64,000 bases of DNA from Diplonema japonicum (lineage: Eukaryota > Euglenozoa > Diplonemea > Diplonemida > Diplonemidae): the NCBI GenBank assembly GCA_964019335.1, contig OZ025656.1, forward strand, positions 680,001 to 744,000, read 5' to 3'. Of this stretch, positions 43,202-52,254 are shown in pieces. Numbering within the stretch: the stretch's first letter is position 1; every line of letters starts with the position of its first letter. The notes under the pieces were generated by a model. That model had not been told where the DNA came from and made no database searches. It saw nothing but the letters and a program-made list of their open reading frames with translations. The translations under genes and the position numbers were made by a program.

Positions 43202-45187
43202 ATGGCGCAACACCATGGCATCCACTTCGGTATGGACATCGACATCCCTGTAGCAGGCACTCCACTGCCGCCCCGCAGTGAGAGAGAGCCCCGCAAGTAC
43301 CCCTTACTCGACGAGGGGCTGAACACCATGCATGAGCAGGAGCTGGATTTCATTTGCCTTCCTTTGATGAGCGGTCACGGTTTCGAGCCTTTTGGCCGGT
43401 CGGCCAGATTGCTGAAAGTGACTTCGTGGTGCTCTATGGTTGTGGGTAAGGTTTCAACCTGGCATGGAAACACAATGCTGGACTACGACAGCGAAGACCC
43501 TGTGGTGGCACAGCTCAGTTGTGAGGTGCTCAAGAAGGAGATTGCGTACGCTGCGCACTCCACACTCCCGGCGGTGATGTTGGACTTGCCGAGGAAGCCC
43601 TCTCCCAACTTGGCGAGGATCATCATCTCTACGCTGCTAAAGTCACTATACCTCAACATCTGGATCCGCGTGCCCATGATGCTGGAGGACTCCATGGATG
43701 AGGAGGACAACAGCGCGTGGCTTGCTTGGAACTCGCTCCGCAGCTTGTGCCACAATCACAACAGGCTCAATGTCATCCTTGAGGTCACGGAGAACCTCCC
43801 CAAGAAGGCTATCTGCGAGAGATGGGTCGCCGAACCTGTGAAGGGCCTCATCGTGTCCACCTCGATTTTCGTCTTCGACAATGACTTGAAACTCCCCCAA
43901 GCGCACCTTGACTTCCTCATGATGATGCACAAGCACAAGTCGCAGGTTATCTTCACCGGCGATGTCCACCCCCGTATTGCCGCATCGGGGCTCGACTTTC
44001 GATACTACAAAAACTACATTGTGAACACCAAGGCGCAGATTAGCTATACCACCCAAGAGCAGGAGGAGATCCCTTACTTCGACTACCTCCAAGCACCTCT
44101 GCAGCCACTGATGGACAATCTGGAAAGTCAAACGTACGAGGTTTTTGAGAAGGACCCCATCAAGTATCTGAGGTACCAAGAGGCGACTGCCGCGGCGTTG
44201 CTTGACCTGAAGAAACTGATACCGGACAGACCGATAGTGGTGATGGTGGTGGGTGCAGGGAGGGGGCCGCTGGTGAAGCGTGCTCTGATTGCAGCGGATG
44301 AAATGGGTGTGGAAGTGAAGATGTATGCTGTGGAGAAGAACCCGAACGCGGTGGTGACATTGAAAGGGATGCTGAGGGAGAAGGACTGGTCGGACAGGGT
44401 GGAGATCATCGAGAGTGATATGAGGGTGTGGGAGTCACCTGACAAGGCTGATGTGATGATCAGCGAGCTGCTGGGTTCCTTCGGAGACAACGAGCTGTCG
44501 CCTGAGTGCCTTGACGGTGCTGAGAGGTTCCTCAACAAGGACACAGGCATCATGATTCCGGAGTCTTACAGGTCGTACGTTGCACCCCTTCAGAGCCACA
44601 AGCTCCACACCGACGTGCTTGCTTATGATGACATTACTCACATTGAAACCGCTTACGTGGTGAAGATTCACTCGGGGTACCTCATCGCCCCCCCGCAGGA
44701 ATGCTTTGAGTACATTCACCCCAAGCCTCCTCTTCCCTACCCACAGACGAACGACAGGATGCTTTCCCTCAAATTCAAGGTGTGAGCAGCACTCATAACC
44801 AGACAACCACACAACAGGTCGAGGACGATGCGCTATGCCATGGCTTCGCTGGGTACTTCCACGCGACGCTCTACAAGGACATCTATATCAGCATGTATGT
44901 TCTGGGATTCACGGTTTAACCTCACCACAGCCACCCTGATACCTTCTCCGAAGGCATGTTCAGCTGGTTCCCGATTTACTTCCCCATAAAGACCCCTATG
45001 CTGCTTCGCAAGGGGGACGAGCTCACCGTTGTGTACTGGAGAGTTACGGGCAACGGAAAGGTATAGTTTTAGTTTTTTGTATCTATCATTTTTTTTTATC
45101 CAGGTGTGGTATGAGTGGTGTGTCTCCACCCCCAACCCATCCCCCGTGCACAACCCTAATGGGAGAAGCTACTGGGTTGGGCTCTGA
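43202..45187 (+). CDS. PRMT5: Protein arginine methyltransferase 5 (type II)
   Basis: Exons 43202-44779, 44818-44894, 44931-45060 and 45104-45187 encode 622 residues, a normal PRMT5 length. The N-terminal TIM-barrel-like half is followed by the Rossmann core with [10 protein letters not shown] near 350 (SAM binding), the catalytic double-Glu loop [15 protein letters not shown] near 420, and the C-terminal beta-barrel ([27 protein letters not shown]). PRMT5 makes symmetric dimethylarginine on Sm proteins, histones and RNA-binding proteins, usually with MEP50, which is not in this window. The three introns (38, 36 and 43 nt) lie in the last fifth. The first begins gtgtg, otherwise unusual here. 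Confidence 0.95.
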
Positions 45188-45354
45188 AAACGTTGATCAG
45201 CAGGGGAATGAACCGCCTCTTACAGTGTGGGGCCAGAACTGTGTTTATTTTTCTTATTTTGCCCTTTTTCTATTAAGAAAGGGTTAGTAATTGCGAGGGG
45301 TTCTTATTGTCCCCCAGTTTAGCAGCCTTCGGAAATACCGTCAGAAGTTCTTAA

Positions 45355-47118
45355 ATGGGTAGAGAAGAAGATGTCGCGGTGCTGAACGAGGCCTTTGGTC
45401 TGGATGGTGTTTTTGTGCGCGTGAACCCTTCTTTGTGGGGCAGGACTATGTATATTGTAAAGGAAGAGGAGACGCAATGGATGTACAAGCTAACTAACAG
45501 ATGTTACACGAGAGAGACGTTGGAAAACGCTTGCGCTACTTCCAGCGGTGCGCCTGCGGCGGGGGGCGTCAGTACAAGTGAATACCGAAAGACGAGAGAT
45601 GGCCATTACACCCATAGCCTCAACAGTCATTACTGGATATGCATTGCGTACTGTACCGGGGCGACGGACATAGAGCACTCCTCGGCGGGAAGAGAGAACA
45701 AACGTCTCAACCTCGCGAGGGCGATAGGCAGGATGCATGCGCTGCCAGTCGAACAGCTGTCCTCGCCTTCCTTTCAGGACCCGCCTGAGATCTGGTGCAC
45801 TCTCGACACCAACGGAGTGTGGGACTTCATCGGGACGACCGAGGCACGCCTCTTAAGCTGCGGAGAGGAGATACCAATCTCAGCCGGCGTGCTCAACTTC
45901 GTATCCAAAGAAAGAGGTTCCCGTATAGACGCGCTGCCCAAGCGGGCCTCCACAGGCGACATGCAGATCAAGAACGTTCTCTGTGAAGTGAACGGCGAGC
46001 CTGACGCTTGCATGCTCATTAACACTGAAATAATGATCCCCATGCCAAGGATGTGGGATGTTTTGTGGCTGCTGATGCTGAACGACGCTGCAGCGGGTGT
46101 GCAGGACAACGGTTTCCTCGATGCCACGGCACCGCAGACGTGGGTCAATGATTTTGCCTATGCGCTTGTAGTATACCAAGAGTACTCGGGCATGTGCTTC
46201 ACAGAGGAAGAAGTCTTTCTCTTCCACAATATGCTTCAGGTAAAGATTGCTCAGATAGCATACGTTCTCACCGACCTGTGTCCTGTGCTCACAAAGGTTT
46301 TTTGGGCAGCGCACAACAACAGAGAGAAGTTGAGAGAGATATTCAGTTCGTGTGCAAAGACAGGTGTACCTCCACCCGTTCCTCTTATAGAGGGCCGCGC
46401 TGAAGCACCGCGCTATGAGAACTTGGTGAAGGCTTTAGAAGAGAAAGACTTGTCAGTGAAGGTACCACTTTTGTTGCATTTCAATGGAACTTTCATGCCG
46501 GTCCATGTTGGGCACATTGAAACGGCCCTCGTGGCAGCCAAGCACGCGGAGCGGACTTTTGGTGGGACAGTAGTAGGAGTCATGTTCTCAGTGTGCTGTG
46601 CTGAGCATGCTCTGTCGAAAGACCGTGGTGCATCAGAATCATTGGTTCGTTTGAGGCCTGCTTTGATGCATATGGCCATTCATAGCAAGCTGAAAGAAGC
46701 AGACGATCTGCGAGAATACAACCCCTTCGTTGACACTTATGAGCTGGACCACTGCTACCCCGGTGACCTGAGCAGGGTCGCTGTATGCTGCAAAAGGTTT
46801 CGGGAGATGACAAACGGGAGGGGTCTAGTGTGCATGGTTGCCGGGTACGACTTTGCAGGGTGCCACTTGCCTTGGGTAGGTGGTTACCTGGATGTTGACG
46901 ATTCCGTTCGGGCTGTAGTGTCGTTGAGGGAGCCGGGTATGGCAGTGCCACCAACCACGTCATTCGGTATTCCAAGCACACAGTTTTTTAAGCAGTCCAA
47001 ACTAACTACGTTTCCCCTTCCCACTATGCGTAGTTCTACCCAGGTGCGCAGCAGCCAGGATGCAGTGACCACTGGAGGGATCTTTTCTGTAGGTGCTAGC
47101 CTCCAACACTTATGTTAA
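45355..47118 (+). CDS. APH/choline-kinase-like domain fused to NMNAT-like nucleotidyltransferase
   Basis: This single exon encodes 587 residues. The N-terminal half resembles aminoglycoside/choline-kinase-like folds: RAIGRMHALP, then TGDMQIKNVL near 200 (Brenner motif with Asp and Asn kept, His changed), and a degenerate LINTEI where Asp is expected, followed by MWDVLWLL. The C-terminal half is a cytidylyltransferase-like fold: FNGTFMPVHVGHIE carries HxGH with His at about 384 and 387, and GIPSTQFFK near 539 matches the NMNAT-type ST motif. NMNATs make NAD from NMN and ATP. The fusion could couple phosphorylation and nucleotidyl transfer, as in bacterial NadR (different order and kinase family). 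The kinase-like half may be inactive. Confidence 0.65.
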   Translation: MGREEDVAVLNEAFGLDGVFVRVNPSLWGRTMYIVKEEETQWMYKLTNRCYTRETLENACATSSGAPAAGGVSTSEYRKTRDGHYTHSLNSHYWICIAYCTGATDIEHSSAGRENKRLNLARAIGRMHALPVEQLSSPSFQDPPEIWCTLDTNGVWDFIGTTEARLLSCGEEIPISAGVLNFVSKERGSRIDALPKRASTGDMQIKNVLCEVNGEPDACMLINTEIMIPMPRMWDVLWLLMLNDAAAGVQDNGFLDATAPQTWVNDFAYALVVYQEYSGMCFTEEEVFLFHNMLQVKIAQIAYVLTDLCPVLTKVFWAAHNNREKLREIFSSCAKTGVPPPVPLIEGRAEAPRYENLVKALEEKDLSVKVPLLLHFNGTFMPVHVGHIETALVAAKHAERTFGGTVVGVMFSVCCAEHALSKDRGASESLVRLRPALMHMAIHSKLKEADDLREYNPFVDTYELDHCYPGDLSRVAVCCKRFREMTNGRGLVCMVAGYDFAGCHLPWVGGYLDVDDSVRAVVSLREPGMAVPPTTSFGIPSTQFFKQSKLTTFPLPTMRSSTQVRSSQDAVTTGGIFSVGASLQHLC

Positions 47119-47194
47119 TTGATCTTATTGGCTGTTGGAGAAGCTCTAGATAATTCTTCTCTTTTAATGAACTTCAAGGGAATACACAATAACC

Positions 47195-48432
47195 ATGGCC
47201 ACACCGCGTATGAGCAACCTGATGGACTACGTCAGGGATACGGAGAGAAGCGTGGGCAGGAGCCTCCGACGTGCGTACGAGTCCAGCGACGACGAGTACC
47301 AACCTCACTCTTCAAAGTTGAGGAAGTACGCAAAGAACAACACGTACAGGAGCAGCAAGAGGCGCAGACGCGAAAGGGAATCCATTACAGAGAACAGAGT
47401 ATTGGGCGACGCTTCGCTAAAGGAGGAACTCAGGCCTCACAGGGTGGCGATGAGCCAGTGGTACATTGACCAGGCCGTAGGGAACGATCCGAGGGTGGGC
47501 AGCATCGAGAAGCTCTTCGGCTACATGAGGGACATGGGCTATGATGGGTGCGAGATCACTGCAGAGTGCTTTCAAAAGAAGTACTTCTACGGAACCTCCC
47601 TTGAGGATACTGCAAGGAAGGTGCGCGAGGTGGCCGACCAGTATGGGATGAAGATATTCGGCTCCTTGTACCACTCCCTCGAGTGGCAGTGGAAGGATGA
47701 AGTTGCGTATGTGGACTACATCAAGGAGCAGATGGCTGCCGACAAGATCCTTGGTTCGGAGTATGCGACATATCAGATCTTCCTTAGTGACGAACACGTG
47801 GGTTGCGGGTCGGACTACACTGACGACGATGCGTACATGGCGGAGTGCACACGCAGGATCGAATTCCTGAAGAGGATGACGCACGAGGCAGGGATGAACT
47901 TCTACGTGGAGACGCACGTCGATAGGATCACGCAGGACCCCCGTGCTGTGTGCAGGTTCCTTGATGAGACGGACTTCGAGATGAACGGCGACCTCGCACA
48001 CTACATCACACTGGGGATCAGGGGCGGGAAGTCCCTGGACAGAGTGCTCTCGACCATCAACCACCTGCACGTGCGCATGGCTAGGATGTTCGGTGACATC
48101 TCTGTAGGTCCGGAGGACCCTGAGCAAGACTGGGATGATAGGGTATGCTTGTAATCAAATCTAAAGCAACACAGGGCGTCACGTGGGGTCACTTTGCTTA
48201 CGCCATCCCCGCCATGAGGGGTGGTCTGTCCTCGCGTGTTCTCGTCGAAGAAACAGGTCCCCTCCACACTGTGGACGATGCCATTGCAGCAGGTGCGAAG
48301 CTAATCCCGTTGCTGCGCGCTATGGCTAAGTGGTGCGACAACGAAGCCAGGGGTCATCCCAACCCTTCCTTGGTTTCTCCCTCCGACCTCCGCCCCTTTG
48401 CGAAGACCGAGAAGCCCGTTCTCACACAGTGA
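47195..48432 (+). CDS. TIM-barrel sugar isomerase/AP-endonuclease-2-like protein
   Basis: Exons 47195-48142 and 48175-48432 (32-nt intron) encode 401 residues. The first 75 residues are basic and disordered (SSKRRRRERES), a possible nuclear signal. From about residue 80 the sequence reads like a xylose-isomerase-like TIM barrel: FGYMRDMGYDGCEI, a long helix, GMKIFGSLYHSLEW, and NFYVETHVDRITQDP with a Glu typical of the metal site. The HVGCGSD and HLHVRMARMFGDIS segments could supply other metal ligands. Family members isomerise or epimerise sugars or cut abasic DNA; the substrate is not determinable here. The N-terminal basic extension is unusual for a sugar isomerase. Confidence 0.68.
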
Positions 48433-48788
48433 CACTAACACGGCTTTGCACCTTACATATATTTTAACTTCTCAAGGTAATATAAACAAAAGCTCACTGA
48501 AGGACAACCAGACACGACGGGGACATGTTCTCGGTCCGTGTTTTTTGTTATACAGTATTCATTTTGGTAACTTAACACCCAGTCTACCTCTGCTACTTGC
48601 TCAAAGGAAGGGTTGAGGTAGTCGGGCGGGGTGGGGGCGTTTGTAACGCGACGTAACACACGTAATTTCTTTTTGTAGTAGGGTCGTTGCTAAACACTTC
48701 TTCCCATGACGGTGGTTTTTATTTGTCTATTTTTGTTTAATCCCATCGCAAGCTCACGCAATAGGTAGGTAGGCAAGAAGACCTCGGG
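48433..48788. other. Gene-free interval with dispersed motif
   Basis: About 355 nt. It contains a copy of a dispersed 35-nt motif at 48681-48715 (GGGTCGTTGCTAAACACTTC and onward) followed by T-rich sequence. No gene is seen. Confidence 0.6.
48681..48715 (+). repeat. Dispersed 3'-end motif, copy A
   Basis: The motif GTCGTTGCTA followed by CACTTCTTCCC and a TGAC/GTGG element, then T-rich sequence, recurs at 54853-54892 and 61413-61450, with a more diverged copy at 1751-1790. At 61413 it lies about 15 nt after the stop codon of the repeated basic ORF, suggesting the motif is the 3' end of the same element. Confidence 0.5.
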
Positions 48789-49331
48789 ATGGATGGAATG
48801 CCAACGATGGTTGTGTTTGACTTAGATGCGTGTCTGTGGGACCCTGAGGTGTATCTCCTGGACAGGAAGCCCAGCACGCCTGTGAAGCGCGACGGGCGTG
48901 TAGTGGGTGCGAGCGATGGGTCGCAGACAGTGACACTGCACCCAGGTGCGGTGGTGGCGTTGAACGAGCTGCAAGAGATGCCAGACGTAAAGGTGGCTGC
49001 TGCCAGCACCAGCCTGAACCCCTCGTACTCGTATGAATGTTTGAGGCTCATCGAGGTAGCCCCTGGTGTGTCGGCACAGAGTTGCTTTGATTACCTTCAA
49101 ATCGGCAGATCTGGGAAGCTCACAACACGAAAAACCACTCACTTCAAGTTCCTGCAGCAGGAGTCAGGTGTCTCCTACTCCGAGATGCTCTTCTTCGACG
49201 ACTGCGGATGGGATGACCATGTCGGCGACCTGCAGCGTACCCTGGGCGTCACAGGGCACAGGACGCCCAACGGTCTCCAAGTATCAGACTGGCGGGAGGG
49301 GCTCCGGAAGTTCAGAGCCAGCAAGCAGTGA
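48789..49331 (+). CDS. MDP-1-like magnesium-dependent phosphatase (HAD family)
   Basis: This single exon of 180 residues is a short HAD phosphatase. Motif I is VVFDLDACLWDPE (nucleophile Asp and general acid Asp as DxD, followed by the CLW typical of MDP-1), motif II is AAASTSLNP, and motif III/IV is KFLQQESGV then LFFDDCGWDDHVGDL. The length and the absence of a cap domain fit MDP-1, a eukaryotic phosphatase active on tyrosine phosphate and sugar phosphates in vitro. Cellular role is uncertain. The ATG at 48789 is used; a second ATG four codons on would also work. Confidence 0.85.
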   Translation: MDGMPTMVVFDLDACLWDPEVYLLDRKPSTPVKRDGRVVGASDGSQTVTLHPGAVVALNELQEMPDVKVAAASTSLNPSYSYECLRLIEVAPGVSAQSCFDYLQIGRSGKLTTRKTTHFKFLQQESGVSYSEMLFFDDCGWDDHVGDLQRTLGVTGHRTPNGLQVSDWREGLRKFRASKQ

Positions 49332-49439
49332 TCCCGACCCCATTAGTATTAGTAAGCCCTCCCATTACTGGGGCGTATATTTTCTATTTCTTAGGTAATT
49401 TGTTTTCAACCCCCTCTAGAAGCGCTTTTATTAGAGAAA

Positions 49440-50066
49440 ATGAGTATAAGACGCGTTGTGGTGTTGCTGGGGGTGCTGTGCCTTGTGCAGTCGCTGACGG
49501 TAAAGGTGGAGCCGAAGACAGAAGAGTGCTTCAGGGAGGATGTGAAGAGCGGGTCACCCATGACGATGATCTTCCAGGTGACGGCTGGCGGCCAGCTGGA
49601 CATCGATGCGGCGGTGTATGACCCAAGGGGGCAGGTGGTGCAGTCGTGGAATAAGGCAACAGACGGGAGGCACCACTGGACAGCAGGGATGACGGGGAAC
49701 TACAAGATCTGCTTCAGCAACACAATGGCAAGGTGGACTCCTAAGTGGGTGTCCTTTTACATTACAAAGACGGAGAGCTCCAACAGTGCGAAGCTGGAGC
49801 ACCTTGACCCAATTGAGAAGACAATTGTCCACCTCACACAAGGTCTCACAGACCTCCAAGAAGAGCAGCGACAGCTGCGAGCCGTTGAGAAGCTTCACCG
49901 TGACACTATCGAAGCCACCAACTCCCGCATCCTCTACTGGTCCTGCTTCGAGGCTTGCATTCTCGTTGTCATGGGTTTGTTTCAGGTATGTTAACACTGT
50001 AGACAATACACCACAATGCAGGTCTACTACTTGAAACGTTTCCTAGAGGTTAAGTCATCGATCTAG
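49440..50066 (+). CDS. p24/emp24 family cargo receptor
   Basis: Exons 49440-49985 and 50022-50066 (36-nt intron) encode 196 residues. The order is characteristic: signal peptide (VVVLLGVLCLVQSL), GOLD domain with CFREDV near the start and YKICFSN, a coiled-coil membrane-proximal helix (LTDLQEEQRQLRAVEK), a transmembrane helix (CFEACILVVMGLFQ) and a short cytosolic tail that starts VYYLKRF. p24 proteins cycle between ER and Golgi, help form COPII/COPI vesicles and sort GPI-anchored cargo. The Phe-containing tail is preserved only after splicing. Length and layout match the family well. Confidence 0.93.
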
Positions 50067-50589
50067 GTGGTGAAAGTGTGTTTTTTTTTTATTGTTCCCG
50101 GCGCTTTATTTTGTTTAACTGCTCTTCTTTTATTTATTATTATTTTTTTTTGAGGAACATGAAAAAGAGAACAAATAATAAATTTAAAAAAAAAGGAAAG
50201 GGAAACCATTTAGTTTATACAAGGAGACGGATATACGACCATTTTTAGCAAGAAATGAGTGTATTTTTTTTTTGATTATTTTTTTTCCCCTCAAAGAGAG
50301 ACTTTTTTATTCTTTTTTTTTATTCTTTGTTTTAACAAGTAAATAAAAAGGAACTGGTAATTCCTTGATGGTGCCCCCTTTCCGAAGGTCGTTGCATGTG
50401 GGCAGCACTTTCCCAGCAGAGCGGGTCAAGAGTGTATTATTTTACTTTACTTTTTCGTTTTTTTTTTTTTTTTTTTTTTTTTTTGCTTTTCTTTCTATTT
50501 TTGATTGTTCTTCGACATGCTGAGCATTTTCTATTATTTTTCGTGATTGTGTAGTAAGAAGAAAACAGGCTGCTGGGAACAGTCAGTAG
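50067..50589. other. T-rich intergenic region
   Basis: About 520 nt of mostly T and A runs, including a T25 stretch near 50460-50484, ending in a short AG-containing segment before the next ATG. No gene is seen. Confidence 0.7.
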
Positions 50590-52200
50590 ATGCCGTTCAC
50601 AAAAACAGTAAAAGAAGTGAAGAGGGGTCCCTGTGGAGAGCCCGTGGAAGCTATTGTGAAAGAAGATGAGTGTGAGGAAATCGAGCGGCTCAAGGAGTGT
50701 AAGTTCTGCAAGCCTTTGGTGACGAGGCCTACCAGCAGCGTGAGTTGCGTGTTCGCGTTGAACGGAAGGGGCGACGTACTCCTGCACCACATCTACCAGC
50801 CGAGGCATTGCAGGGAGAAGTATGTAGGCAGGTTTTTTGAGTGGTGGAAAGAATCGACTGAAGACAAGACGCCAGTGATGCGTCTTGAGGACGTGAACTA
50901 CTTCTGGATACAACGGGAAGCGATCCTCATGGTGGGCTACACGCCCCGAAACGTGTCCAGCAGCCTTGTACTGGAGCTCCTCTTTGCTTTGGTGCGTCTC
51001 TTCGGCGATTTTATAGGCGAGTTCAGCGAGTGCGCCCTGCTGAGGAACCAAGAGCTTGTTTACGAGATCCTTACAGAAGTTGCGGAGGACGGCATCCCCC
51101 AGTCCACGGACCCCGCCTACCTGAAGCCCTACATAGAGGACCTTCCCGTTGAGGCACCTGTCGACCTCCCTGAAGAACAAGAGCTCACAGCACTGCAAGC
51201 TATCACAAACACCGCTGTTTCCTACACCGGTTGGGTAGGCAGCACTGCCCTAAGCTACACACCCCTACCCCAGCTTGCTGAAGCGACAGGCATCGACAAG
51301 CTTCTAGCCCCAAAGACAAAACATCCACATGCAGTGCAGCCTAAGAAGAAGGCCCTCCTCGACAAGCGGATAGGCATCACGCACAAGAACAGCCAGATGT
51401 TCCTTGACGTGGTGGAGGAGGTGAGCGCCTCGTGGGACGTGGACACGGCAGGTGAGATGCACAATCTGAAGGAAGAAGTCTTAGGGAACATCTTCCTGAA
51501 GAACTACATCCCGGGCGTGCCCTCTGTGGAGATAGCCCTCAATAACAACCTGCATGTAGAGGGGCTCGACACGAGCATCCCGAAGGGCGATGCTGTACGG
51601 TTGAAGCAGTGCGGCTTCCACAGTTCAGTGCACACAACAGAATGGGCAGCGTTCAAGGGGCTGAATCTGAAAGCGCCTGAAGGCGAAACGAAAGTGATGA
51701 GCTACAGGTGCTGCGGCAACATAAGACACCCCTTTAAACTGTTCTCGTACGTGCAGCAGGTCTCGGCGTACAGCTATGAGGTGGTGCTGAAGCTTCGGAG
51801 TGAGTTACACGAGGGCACGGAGGGCAAGGTCATCGTGCAATGCAAGATGCTGCCTCAGTCCGCCGCTGCTACCTTCAGGTACGGGACGGTTAAGCTCAGC
51901 AGCACACACGAGTCTCAGGAATGCGAGTTCTCTCCCTCGTCGTGCATGCTGCGGTGGACCTGCAGCGTCGGCCCATCGACAGAGTACGTGGTGCGCGTCA
52001 AAGTGAATACCATGACCGCTCTCATTCCTCCCTTACACCTCACATCTGCCCAGCTGTCTTATGAAGTAATAAGTTACACCTCTTCCCATCTTGCTATCCA
52101 ATACGTTCGACTTGCCAAAGACCGTAGCTTCTACCGCCCTGAGCAGTATCTGAGGTACACAACGAAGAGTAGTTGCTCGGTAGTTAATTTTGTCCAATAG
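50590..52200 (+). CDS. Clathrin/AP-complex mu subunit
   Basis: This single exon encodes 536 residues. The N-terminal longin-type part (VSCVFALNGRGDVLLHHIYQ, then FWIQREAILMVGYTPRNVSS, LVRLFGDFIGEFSECALLRN, LVYEILTEVAEDGIPQSTDP) matches adaptor medium chains. The C-terminal half is a mu-homology domain (FLDVVEEVSASWD, EVLGNIFLKNYIPGVPSVEI, FKLFSYVQQVSAYSYEVVLK). Medium chains recognise tyrosine-based sorting signals in AP complexes on Golgi, endosome or plasma membrane. Which complex (AP-1 to AP-5) is not certain; the longin region reads somewhat like AP-4. The linker is longer than usual. No other AP subunit is encoded in the window. Confidence 0.85.
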   Translation: MPFTKTVKEVKRGPCGEPVEAIVKEDECEEIERLKECKFCKPLVTRPTSSVSCVFALNGRGDVLLHHIYQPRHCREKYVGRFFEWWKESTEDKTPVMRLEDVNYFWIQREAILMVGYTPRNVSSSLVLELLFALVRLFGDFIGEFSECALLRNQELVYEILTEVAEDGIPQSTDPAYLKPYIEDLPVEAPVDLPEEQELTALQAITNTAVSYTGWVGSTALSYTPLPQLAEATGIDKLLAPKTKHPHAVQPKKKALLDKRIGITHKNSQMFLDVVEEVSASWDVDTAGEMHNLKEEVLGNIFLKNYIPGVPSVEIALNNNLHVEGLDTSIPKGDAVRLKQCGFHSSVHTTEWAAFKGLNLKAPEGETKVMSYRCCGNIRHPFKLFSYVQQVSAYSYEVVLKLRSELHEGTEGKVIVQCKMLPQSAAATFRYGTVKLSSTHESQECEFSPSSCMLRWTCSVGPSTEYVVRVKVNTMTALIPPLHLTSAQLSYEVISYTSSHLAIQYVRLAKDRSFYRPEQYLRYTTKSSCSVVNFVQ

Positions 52201-52254
52201 TATTTTGCTCCTTTTGACGATTTCTGTCCCGCCCCACACACACATGCAGGCATC
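52201..52254 (+). promoter_or_regulatory. Predicted polypyrimidine tract and trans-splice acceptor
   Basis: The whole spacer between two genes is 54 nt. It is T/C-rich, then CACACACATGCAG, with the start codon five bases after the AG. This is the clearest example of the acceptor arrangement that recurs in front of most genes in the window. Confidence 0.55.
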
